A stretch of DNA of 41,147 nucleotides from NCBI GenBank assembly GCA_015258095.1, contig JABZIV010000016.1, positions 1-41,147 on the forward strand, written 5' to 3'. The number at the start of each line of letters is the position of its first letter. The stretch's first letter is position 1. The notes beneath the pieces were generated by a model. That model had not been told where the DNA came from, did no database searches, and saw only the letters and a program-made list of their open reading frames with translations. Source of the DNA: Lachnospiraceae bacterium. Its GTDB lineage: Bacteria; Bacillota; Clostridia; Lachnospirales; Lachnospiraceae. This document shows positions 34,538 to 41,147 of this stretch, piece by piece. The translations under genes and the position numbers were made by a program.

Positions 34538-34581
34538 TTCGCTCGCATTGTCCCTTTGTCATGCATTCCCTGTGTTCTAGA

Positions 34582-36483
34582 TCAAACTTCTTTAAACAGG
34601 GCAAAGACAGAAAGTAAATCATACTCCGGATGGCAGAGATCGAATTTCTCCCCTATCACGGTTTCCCATTCGTCAATAAGACAAGGATGGGTCTTTCTGC
34701 TCTCATCCTTCTTCTCCCCATAACGGAAGAACATGGCATAATAGCTGTTACACCACCTCTTATGCTCTAATCGGGAGAGAAAATCCAGTTCCGGATTCTC
34801 CTTCAGAAAATGGCGAAACCGCTCACGAAAGGCAGGTTTATCCATTTTCTCCAACTCTTCCAAGGAACGAAATTCCGTCTCTTTCCGTGATAAAATAGCT
34901 CGAATTTCTGCATCCGATCGGTCTCTGAAAAACTGTCGTAAAAATGCCTCTTTCACCGAAGCATGGCTTGCCGAGAGTCGGGAAGACTCTTTTCGAACAT
35001 AGGACAAGCTGTTCCAGCTGCTTCCTTCTCCCATGCCGGCAGCTTCCGCCGCCTTATTGTATGCTTCATTAAATTCCTTTGCCCGATTATCCAGACTTGC
35101 ACGAATCAGAACAGGCTCCGTAAGCACGGTAGACAAATCCCCGAAGGTCTCTACCTCCTCTCCCTCTTCTTTCAGCACATGGGAAAGGACAACGGCAGAA
35201 CTGTTTCGGAATAACTTCGGCGCCTCTTGAAAAGAAGAACGAAGAAGCTGTAAAACCTTCAGATTCTCTATGACATCCTCCTGCAAGAGGAAAAATAGCG
35301 CCGGTCTCTCTTCCTGCTCCATGCTCTTTAAATACGCACGAATTTGTTCTCTTTTCCGATAAGAAGAATGTTCGGAACAAAGTTCTATAGAATCCATCTC
35401 TAAAGCGCGAAATATGCCTTCCTTTCCCTGCACGGGAAAAAGTTCATGCAGTTTCTTTCCCGCGTCCGTATCCACAACGGTGACTCTCGCATTCTTCTGT
35501 AAGGAAAGCGTCGCATCATTTGCCAGCTTTTTCAAAAGAGGAGAGAGAAGGGAATTGATACCGAAGACCAGCACATGCGGAGGAAGAATGGTCGCATCCA
35601 TTTCCTCTACCGTCGGTTCTTTTCCCGAATCGGCTTGTTTCTGTCCTGAATTGGCTTGTTCCTTTCCCGAATCGGCGAAAGGAAGGCGGGAAAAGGAGGA
35701 AAAGAGTCTTTCCTGTACCGCTTTTTTCTCTAAAAGCATTCTTACCGTAAGCTCCTCCTCCTCAAAATACACGGTATCGACTCCTGCCGGTCGGAGGTCT
35801 TCCATATAGCCGATTACCGTATTGGATTCACAGTGCACAAAAGAAACGATATTCTTTTTCGGTCGAATCCGACCAATAACGGAGGCATAGAGGGAAAAGT
35901 TCTCGAGATCACTCTCTCCGGTAAAAAAGAGATACTTTGCAGAAGAAATATGAAGGGCAAGAAAAAGGTCACGGATTTCATTTTGATCGCACTTTTCGAA
36001 ATCCAGCTGATAGCTTGCGATCCCCTTTCTCTCCAGCTTATTCTTCCTCTGCTCTTCCAGGAATTGCTTCGTCACAAAAGAGATACGATAGGATTCCCGA
36101 TCCGCGAGAAGATTCGTAAGCAATGCTCTTGCAACCGCGCTGTCTCCAAAAAGGATGACGTGCTTCCTGCTGATTCCGTTTAGAAACATATTCTTCAGAT
36201 GCAGTAAAACATTGGAAATCTGTGTGAATATGAATGCGGAAGTCAAAATCGGTGCCAGCCACTTGGCAAGTTCATAAAAGATTCCGCCCGGATTCTCCGC
36301 GGAGAGCGGTGCAGCAAAAAGAAAGAGCTTAACCGTCCCGTATAAAACAGCAGACCATAACTGAATCGGATCGGAAATCTTCGTATGATAATACCCGTAT
36401 AGACTTAAAATTGCAAATATAATCGTTAAAATAAATAAAAATAGAACGATTTTTTTCTTATAGTAATTTTTATTCTCCCGCAT
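34582..36483 (-). CDS. Channel-like membrane protein with two TrkA-N-like domains and a C-terminal RyR domain
   Basis: A 633-residue protein. Helices occur at about 11-31, 45-62 and 72-92 (KIVLFLFILTIIFAILSLYG first), as in two-helix-plus-pore channels, but no TVGYG-type K+ filter is present. A TrkA-N/RCK-like Rossmann domain follows at about 107-250 (RKHVILFGDSAVARALLTNL; FFTGESDLENFSLYASVIGR). A repeat-rich linker (270-291) leads to a second Rossmann-like domain (about 303-440; HVLVFGINSLLSPLLKKL, VTVVDTDAGKKLHEL). The end (about 565-620) is a ryanodine-receptor-type RyR domain: LEHKRWCNSYYAMFFRYG then HPCLIDEWETVI. The ATG at 36483 follows GAGGAAG. Directly downstream is the TIR gene. Ligand-gated pore or nucleotide sensor is inferred. 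Confidence 0.75.
   Translation of the reverse strand: MRENKNYYKKKIVLFLFILTIIFAILSLYGYYHTKISDPIQLWSAVLYGTVKLFLFAAPLSAENPGGIFYELAKWLAPILTSAFIFTQISNVLLHLKNMFLNGISRKHVILFGDSAVARALLTNLLADRESYRISFVTKQFLEEQRKNKLERKGIASYQLDFEKCDQNEIRDLFLALHISSAKYLFFTGESDLENFSLYASVIGRIRPKKNIVSFVHCESNTVIGYMEDLRPAGVDTVYFEEEELTVRMLLEKKAVQERLFSSFSRLPFADSGKEQANSGQKQADSGKEPTVEEMDATILPPHVLVFGINSLLSPLLKKLANDATLSLQKNARVTVVDTDAGKKLHELFPVQGKEGIFRALEMDSIELCSEHSSYRKREQIRAYLKSMEQEERPALFFLLQEDVIENLKVLQLLRSSFQEAPKLFRNSSAVVLSHVLKEEGEEVETFGDLSTVLTEPVLIRASLDNRAKEFNEAYNKAAEAAGMGEGSSWNSLSYVRKESSRLSASHASVKEAFLRQFFRDRSDAEIRAILSRKETEFRSLEELEKMDKPAFRERFRHFLKENPELDFLSRLEHKRWCNSYYAMFFRYGEKKDESRKTHPCLIDEWETVIGEKFDLCHPEYDLLSVFALFKEV
35618..35680. 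repeat. Three 21-bp tandem repeats inside the RyR-protein gene
   Basis: Units 35618-35638, 35639-35659 and 35660-35680 encode DSGKEQA, NSGQKQA and DSGKEPT, a hydrophilic linker between the two Rossmann-like domains. Confidence 0.8.
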
Positions 36484-36526
36484 AACCCTTCTTCCTCTAA
36501 ACAAGCAGTACGCTTTAGCACTCTCT

Positions 36527-36565
36527 CCTAAAGATTCCCTATGCACAATTCTTAAGGATTCCCTA
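36527..36565. repeat. Imperfect repeat of the ROK-gene 3' end
   Basis: CTTAAGGATTCCCTA (36551-36565, containing the ROK stop) and CCTAAAGATTCCCTA (36527-36541) lie 24 bp apart, in the same frame. The second copy reads GNL-stop where the first reads GNP-stop. Confidence 0.55.
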
Positions 36566-37526
36566 AGGAAGATTCCATCGCTACAGAAAGCGCAGCGTAA
36601 TCCCCAATCTGTTCTCCCAGCTTCGCTTTCTCTATACGGCAGTGTTCCGCCGCCGCACCCAAACACTCTTCTTTTATAACAGCTTGCATTGTCTCCGTAA
36701 ACAGCGATGCACAACGGGCATAAATACTGCCTATCACAATACAATCCGGATTCAGAACATCAATCAGAATCGAAAGCCCCCGTCCAAGATAGAAAGCGGA
36801 ACGGGAAAAGACTTCCCGCGCAAAGACGGAGCCTTCCTCTGCGCATTTTGAAAGACTTTTCACGCTAAAATCCTGTATCGCTTTGTCTTCCTCCGAAAGA
36901 CTGCCCTTTTCCAGCTGTTCCCGATGCATCCGGATTGCCATTTCTCTGATTCCCGAACCGGAACAAAATCCCTCAAAAGAACCTTCTTTTCCATATCCGT
37001 AGGAGCCACCTCTTGAGAGACGAAGATGCCCCACTTCCCCCGCCATTCCCGTACTACCTCTATACAAAGCGCCGTTCAGAATCAGTCCTGCGCCCATCCC
37101 CGTACCGAAAGTAAGAAAGAGCATATTCTTCGTTCCCGCACCTGCACCAAAACGCCACTCACAAAGCGCACAGGCGTTTGCATCATTTTCCAAAAAAGAG
37201 GGAACGGAAAAGCGTTCTTTGAGAATCTCTGTGATGGGAATTCTATCGTATCCGGGCAGATTGGGAGGAGAAAGAATCAAGCCCTTTTCTTCGTCTAACG
37301 GGCCTCCACAGCTCACGCCGGTAGCCGCAATCGTTACATTCTCTTCCCGGAGAAGTTCTTCCCCCCGGCTGCATAAGAGGGAAAGCGTTTCCATCGGCTT
37401 TCTCCCGTCTTCAAAGGTAGGAAGCACGACTTTCCGCATGATTTCGATTCCTCCTCCCATCCGCTTTCCGAGAATGACAGCAGACTTTGTTCCGCCGATA
37501 TCCAATCCGAGATAATGCTGTACCAT
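36552..37526 (-). CDS. ROK family sugar kinase lacking the zinc-binding cysteines
   Basis: A 324-residue ROK protein that probably phosphorylates the sugar brought in by the adjacent ABC transporter. The actin-like fold is clear: phosphate-1 LGLDIGGTKSAVILG (6-20), ENDANACALCEW (113-124) with the catalytic Asp, phosphate-2 TFGTGMGAGLILNGALYRG, GEVGH (163-167) and the adenosine segment LNPDCIVIGS. The usual CxCGxxGCxE zinc motif is replaced by YGYGKEGSFE (176-185), so all three Cys are missing while the Glu remains. There is no N-terminal DNA-binding domain, so it is a kinase-type rather than repressor-type ROK. A terminator hairpin lies just upstream; the RyR gene starts 68 bp after the stop. 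D-allose kinase is one option given the neighbours. Confidence 0.85.
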   Translation of the reverse strand: MVQHYLGLDIGGTKSAVILGKRMGGGIEIMRKVVLPTFEDGRKPMETLSLLCSRGEELLREENVTIAATGVSCGGPLDEEKGLILSPPNLPGYDRIPITEILKERFSVPSFLENDANACALCEWRFGAGAGTKNMLFLTFGTGMGAGLILNGALYRGSTGMAGEVGHLRLSRGGSYGYGKEGSFEGFCSGSGIREMAIRMHREQLEKGSLSEEDKAIQDFSVKSLSKCAEEGSVFAREVFSRSAFYLGRGLSILIDVLNPDCIVIGSIYARCASLFTETMQAVIKEECLGAAAEHCRIEKAKLGEQIGDYAALSVAMESSLGNP

Positions 37527-37550
37527 ACTCCGATTTCCTTCCTTTCTTTG

Positions 37551-37587
37551 AAAAAAAGCGGCTTCGGAATCTGCCCAAAGTCGCTTT
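37551..37587 (-). terminator. Intrinsic terminator between the binding-protein gene and the ROK gene
   Basis: On the minus strand AAAGCG pairs with CGCTTT, one mismatch, then about six further pairs (CTTTGG with CCGAAG, one wobble), a 7-nt loop and a run of seven T. It ends only about 25 bp before the ROK ATG, leaving no room for a separate promoter after it. Confidence 0.7.
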
Positions 37588-37681
37588 CTCTCTTAACGAG
37601 TAGAGCCTGTATCATGCCGGACAGTTTTTCCGGACAAGACCTGCAATACGGGCGAAAACTCATTCATTCTGCAACATTATT

Positions 37682-38707
37682 TTACTGAATATTCTCTTTA
37701 TTCAAAACGGAAACACCGGTATCCACCACTTCGCCATTCAGCTCTTTTCCGTTTAAACACTCTACCAGGGCATCTACCCCCTTCTTTCCCATGACATCCG
37801 GGTTCTGCGCCATAGTGCAAAGAAGATAACCATCCTTAATCAGACTCTTGATGGTATCGGACTTATCAAAGCCTACACCGACAATCTTATTGTCTCCGGA
37901 AGCCTTGATGGCGTTTCCGATGCCCACGGTGGAACCTTCATTTCCGCCGAAGATACCCACTACACCCTTTGTAATGTAATTCTCTGCAATGGTCTGTGCC
38001 TTCGCCGCATCTCCGTCACAGTACTGTGTCTCGAGAACTTTAAAATCGCTTCCTTCAAAGGCTTCACGGAAACCGCTCTCCCGATCAACGGTTGACTGCG
38101 TTGAAGCATTGGTGCTGATGATTCCGATATCGCCCTTCGTAATTCCCTGTGCCTCTAAAGCCTTCTTCATCTCTTCTCCGGCTGTTTTTCCGCCGGCTTT
38201 ATTATTGGTTGCAAAGCTTGCTTCCGCTTCTACATTTGCAGGAGAATCGACATAAACAATCTTAATGCCTTTTTCCTTCGCCTCTTTTAAAGAAGAAGAA
38301 ATCGCATCCGGACCGTTTGCCGCAATCATGATGCCGTCCACACCGCCGGCTACGGCATTGTTTACACACTCAATCTGCTTGGAGTCGTCCTTCGTATCCG
38401 GAGACATGAACTTTACTTCCACGCCATCCGCTTTCGCTTCCGCCTGTGCACCCTCGTTCAGAGTTACCCAGTGCTGGTCGATGGAATCCATGGTGATTAA
38501 AGCAAGCTTATACGGTTTATTCGCCTTTACCGCGTCACCCGCGCTGTCCTTCGCTTCTTCCGTCTTCTCCTCTGTCTTTTCTTCCGCTTTCGTGCTTTCC
38601 GTCTTTACGGCTGCCGTTGTTTCCTGCCCCTCTTTCTTGTCTGCACTGCAACCGAAAAGCATCGCAGCGGACAAAAGTACTGCCGCAAACATCAGTTTCT
38701 TTTTCAT
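37682..38707 (-). CDS. Sugar ABC transporter substrate-binding lipoprotein (ribose/allose type)
   Basis: A 341-residue lipoprotein. The signal peptide MKKKLMFAAVLLSAAMLFGC ends in the lipidated Cys20. A Thr/Glu/Lys linker follows to about residue 62, then a Peripla_BP_4 fold: YKLALITMDSIDQHWVTLNE, VDGIMIAANGPDAISSSLKE, KIVYVDSPANVEAEASFATN, FGGNEGSTVGIGNAIKASGD and NPDVMGKKGVDALVECLNGK. It captures a sugar (pentose or hexose) outside the cell and hands it to the permease encoded upstream. GAGAGGAG precedes the ATG by 6-8 nt. The exact sugar cannot be read from the sequence. Confidence 0.92.
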   Translation of the reverse strand: MKKKLMFAAVLLSAAMLFGCSADKKEGQETTAAVKTESTKAEEKTEEKTEEAKDSAGDAVKANKPYKLALITMDSIDQHWVTLNEGAQAEAKADGVEVKFMSPDTKDDSKQIECVNNAVAGGVDGIMIAANGPDAISSSLKEAKEKGIKIVYVDSPANVEAEASFATNNKAGGKTAGEEMKKALEAQGITKGDIGIISTNASTQSTVDRESGFREAFEGSDFKVLETQYCDGDAAKAQTIAENYITKGVVGIFGGNEGSTVGIGNAIKASGDNKIVGVGFDKSDTIKSLIKDGYLLCTMAQNPDVMGKKGVDALVECLNGKELNGEVVDTGVSVLNKENIQ

Positions 38708-38731
38708 TGCTTTTCTCCTCTCTTTTTATGC

Positions 38732-39754
38732 TTAGGCCTTCTCATTTCCATGCTTTGCCCGTTTCGAAAACAAATTCCCGTTACGAACCAGTACATCCAT
38801 GAGCACTGCCAAAACTACGATGACACCGATGACAATCCTTTGAATCCCGACCTGTGCGCCTACCATATTGAGACCGTTCTCCAAAGTCTGCCAAAGTAAC
38901 GCGCCCTGAAAGGTTCCGAGTAAGAGTCCCGAACCGCCCAAGGGGGATACACCGCCAATAACACCTGCCGCCACGCCATACATTTCATACATATTTCCGG
39001 CTTCCATATTGCCCATCCCCGCCTGGGCGGAAAGAATAAATCCGACCAGAACGGAGCAGAAAGCGGAAATCAGATACGTCTTCTTAATCACGGAAACAAT
39101 ATCCACACCGGACAGTCTGGATGCTTCTTTATTTGAACCGACCGCATAGATGTGTCTGCCAAGTTTCGTCTTTCCGAGTACAAAAGAAAAGAGAAGAAAA
39201 ACGAGTAAAGCAATCCAAAACGTATTGTAAATGCCTAAAATCTTTCCGTAGTAAAACGCATTCTGAAAAAAGTCGCCCTGCGCTTTTCCAAGCACCGCTG
39301 CAATATTGTCCGTATTCCGGTTTCCATTGATGAGATACGCTATGCCTCTTGCAACGAACATCGTTCCCAGCGTCGCAATAAACGGCGGCATCTGGAACTT
39401 CCCGACCAGTTCTCCGTTCAGATAACCGATAAGCAGTCCCAGAGCGAGGCTCACGAGTAGTGCGAAAAGGATGGGAATTCCTTTCGTCATTAACGTAGCC
39501 GTCACCATGGCACTCATTCCCACAACAGAACCGATGGACAAATCAATATTTCCGGTAATCATCACAAAGCTCTGCCCGATCCCGATCAGCAGATACTTCG
39601 CCATGGAGCGAAGCAGATTTAAGTTATTCTGTAAAGAAAATACCTTCTCGTTGATACAGCCGAAAACCACATAAATCACCAGTAATCCGAAAAAAGCGGT
39701 TACCGCCCCTCTCATACCCCTGATTTTCAGTAATTCTTTCACCTTGTTTTTCAT
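38732..39754 (-). CDS. Sugar ABC transporter permease (RbsC/AlsC type)
   Basis: A 340-residue BPD_transp_2 family permease with eight to ten hydrophobic helices. The family segments are VMITGNIDLSIGSVVGMSAM, PPFIATLGTMFVARGIAYLI and the ATPase-contact region GSNKEASRLSGVDIVSVIKK. The tail GIQRIVIGVIVVLAVLMDVL is typical of RbsC. It forms the membrane channel with the ATPase (31 bp upstream) and the binding protein (24 bp downstream). Length is normal; no breaks are seen. Confidence 0.93.
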   Translation of the reverse strand: MKNKVKELLKIRGMRGAVTAFFGLLVIYVVFGCINEKVFSLQNNLNLLRSMAKYLLIGIGQSFVMITGNIDLSIGSVVGMSAMVTATLMTKGIPILFALLVSLALGLLIGYLNGELVGKFQMPPFIATLGTMFVARGIAYLINGNRNTDNIAAVLGKAQGDFFQNAFYYGKILGIYNTFWIALLVFLLFSFVLGKTKLGRHIYAVGSNKEASRLSGVDIVSVIKKTYLISAFCSVLVGFILSAQAGMGNMEAGNMYEMYGVAAGVIGGVSPLGGSGLLLGTFQGALLWQTLENGLNMVGAQVGIQRIVIGVIVVLAVLMDVLVRNGNLFSKRAKHGNEKA

Positions 39755-39785
39755 CTTGATCCTGACCGCCTTTTTATATGTATTT

Positions 39786-41147
39786 TTACACTTTTACCTC
39801 GTATTGTGTTGCGAACTTTAAGATATTTTCCTGACTGGATTCCTCTTTACTGAGCTCTCCCGTAATTCTTCCGTCGCAGAAAACAAGAATCCGGTCGGAC
39901 ATTCCCAGTACTTCTTCCATTTCAGAGGAAATAAACAGCACCCCGACGCCTTTCTTTTTCAATTCATTCATAATCTGATAGATTTCTACCTTCGCACCGA
40001 TATCGATTCCTCTGGTCGGTTCATCGAAGAGAATCACTTTCGGATTTCGAACAAGCCATTTCCCGAGAACCACTTTCTGCTGATTTCCTCCGGAAAGATT
40101 CTTCGCAATCATCTCCTCACTCTCCGCCTTTACATTAAGACTCTGCATCGCCTGTCCGCTCAATTGTTTTTCCTTCTCCTTCGAAAGAGCGGAAAACGGA
40201 CCGCTCAAACTATCCAGGTTGGGAAGAGCAATATTTTCACGAATACTGAGTTCCGTACACAGTCCGTCTTTTCGCCGGTCTTCCGGAATCAATGCCATTC
40301 CGTGTTCAATACTATCCTTCGGGCTGCGTATTGAAATCTCTTTTCCGTAGAGATACACCTTCCCTGCACTCTTCTCATCAACGCCAAAGAGCGCTCTCGT
40401 CATCTCTGTTCTGCCGGCCCCCATGAGTCCCGCAATCCCAAGAATCTCCCCTTCATAGAGAGAAAAAGAAATATTCCGCACCTTCGGTCCGGCTTCCAGG
40501 TTTTCAACACGAAGGATTTCCACGCCCTTCTCACAGGACAGATGCGGAAACTTATCTTGAATTTCCCTTCCCACCATATGTCGGATAATGTCATCGATGC
40601 TAAGGTCACTCAGTTTCGCGGAAATCACATTTTCCCCATCCCGAAGAATCGTCACGCGGTCAACAATGGCACGAAGCTCATCCAGCCTGTGCGAGATATA
40701 AATAATTCCCCGGCCCTCGTCCCGAAGTCGTCGTATCACCCGAAATAAATCTTCAATTTCTTTTCGGCTTAATGCGGAAGTCGGCTCATCCATAATGAGA
40801 ACCTTCGCCTCTTCGGAAAGTGCTTTCGCAATCTCCACCATCTGCTGCTCCGATACTTTTAAGTCGCCGGCCAGGTCCGTAGCCTTCATGGGAACCCCGA
40901 GGGAATCCAGAATGCGTTGCGCTTCTTCATCCATTTTCTTTCGACTGAGTTGCAAAGTACCGCTGATTTCCCTTCCCAGGAAAATATTTTCACTCACGGT
41001 CAAATCATTACAGAGGTTCATCTCCTGGTGAATGATGGCAATGCCCTTATTCTGTGCTTCTTTCGGATTTTGAAAATGGCAAAGCTCTCCATCTAAATAG
41101 ATTTCTCCTTCCTCTTTACTGTAGATTCCGCTGAGAATCTTCATTAA
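39786..41147 (-). CDS. Sugar ABC transporter ATPase with two ABC domains (RbsA/AlsA type, 5' end outside window)
   Basis: The visible 453 codons lack the first Walker A and upstream part of the gene; the frame is open through the window edge (the codon before MKILSGIYSKEEGE is Leu, as in the usual 'GKSTLMKILSG'). Domain 1 shows LKVSEQQMVEIAKALSEE and VLIMDEPTSALSRKEIEDL. Domain 2 has GLMGAGRTEMTRALFGVDEK (degenerate Walker A, normal for this family), NLSGGNQQKVVLGKWLVRNP and VILFDEPTRGIDIGAKVEIY. It energises import of the sugar bound by the 37682-38707 lipoprotein. It is the first of the transporter genes visible here. Confidence 0.93.
   Translation of the reverse strand, partial: LMKILSGIYSKEEGEIYLDGELCHFQNPKEAQNKGIAIIHQEMNLCNDLTVSENIFLGREISGTLQLSRKKMDEEAQRILDSLGVPMKATDLAGDLKVSEQQMVEIAKALSEEAKVLIMDEPTSALSRKEIEDLFRVIRRLRDEGRGIIYISHRLDELRAIVDRVTILRDGENVISAKLSDLSIDDIIRHMVGREIQDKFPHLSCEKGVEILRVENLEAGPKVRNISFSLYEGEILGIAGLMGAGRTEMTRALFGVDEKSAGKVYLYGKEISIRSPKDSIEHGMALIPEDRRKDGLCTELSIRENIALPNLDSLSGPFSALSKEKEKQLSGQAMQSLNVKAESEEMIAKNLSGGNQQKVVLGKWLVRNPKVILFDEPTRGIDIGAKVEIYQIMNELKKKGVGVLFISSEMEEVLGMSDRILVFCDGRITGELSKEESSQENILKFATQYEVKV

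Noticed and set aside
31475..36483. Phage or transposon origin of the TIR/RyR block
   Set aside because: No integrase, transposase, tRNA target or clear terminal repeats; only small gene-end echoes at the borders.
34582..36744. Longer RyR protein from 36744 with a Cys-rich N terminus
   Set aside because: The extra 87 residues overlap the ROK gene in another frame; ATG 36483 has its own ribosome site and begins a normal membrane helix.

Overview
The window looks like chromosomal DNA of an anaerobic Firmicute, most likely a Lachnospiraceae-type clostridium. The reasons are the clostridial-type Rnf complex, FolD paired with an FchA-type cyclodeaminase, a type Ic aspartate aminotransferase, a DUF4364 regulator, the DUF5716/DUF5717 pair, strong AGGAGG ribosome sites, frequent TTG/GTG starts and moderate GC. 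Genus cannot be decided from the sequence alone. No rRNA, tRNA, CRISPR array, transposase or phage gene was seen.

Layout: (a) 1-2683, minus: rnfC-rnfD-rnfG, the last cut by the window edge. (b) 2869-3301: a small plus-strand lipoprotein with its own promoter and a shared terminator. (c) 3361-8058, minus: a promoter followed by gtrA-like, yfhO-like, fchA-like and folD, joining envelope glycosylation with one-carbon metabolism. (d) 8079-8646: a CarD-type regulator with a terminator. (e) 8825-17309, minus: a long collinear run of DUF5717, DUF5716 (actin-like fold), a TPR-like protein, valS, a secreted wall-binding protein and rlmH. (f) 17397-18030: a plus-strand DUF4364 regulator. (g) 17996-22458, minus: scpA, scpB, an acidic repeat ORF, dUTPase, a TPR lipoprotein and an aminotransferase. 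(h) 22481-28981: a metallophosphoesterase, a small XRE regulator, ftsH, leuB and uvrB. (i) 29046-36483: an RpiR regulator, a 594-bp AT-rich gap, a secreted CAP protein, a TIR-transmembrane-propeller protein and a channel-like TrkA-N/RyR protein. (j) 36552-41147, minus: a ROK kinase and a sugar ABC transporter (binding protein, permease, ATPase), the last cut by the window edge.

How they work together: most of the window is housekeeping (energy conservation, chromosome condensation, translation, proteolysis, repair). The accessory part is 29-41 kb. An RpiR regulator, ROK kinase and ribose/allose-type ABC transporter make a sugar-uptake locus. Inserted in it is a pair of membrane proteins, TIR-TM-beta-propeller and 2-3TM-TrkA-N-TrkA-N-RyR. 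I think this pair is the best candidate for an uncharacterised signalling or defence system. The second candidate is the DUF5717/DUF5716/TPR operon upstream of valS, which pairs a degenerate actin/Hsp70-fold protein with helical-repeat partners.

Start sites were chosen from Shine-Dalgarno spacing and promoter positions, so several genes are shorter than the longest open frame (yfhO, gtrA, scpB, dUTPase, phosphoesterase, RpiR, RyR protein). Domain calls come from reading the sequence by eye; no search was run.
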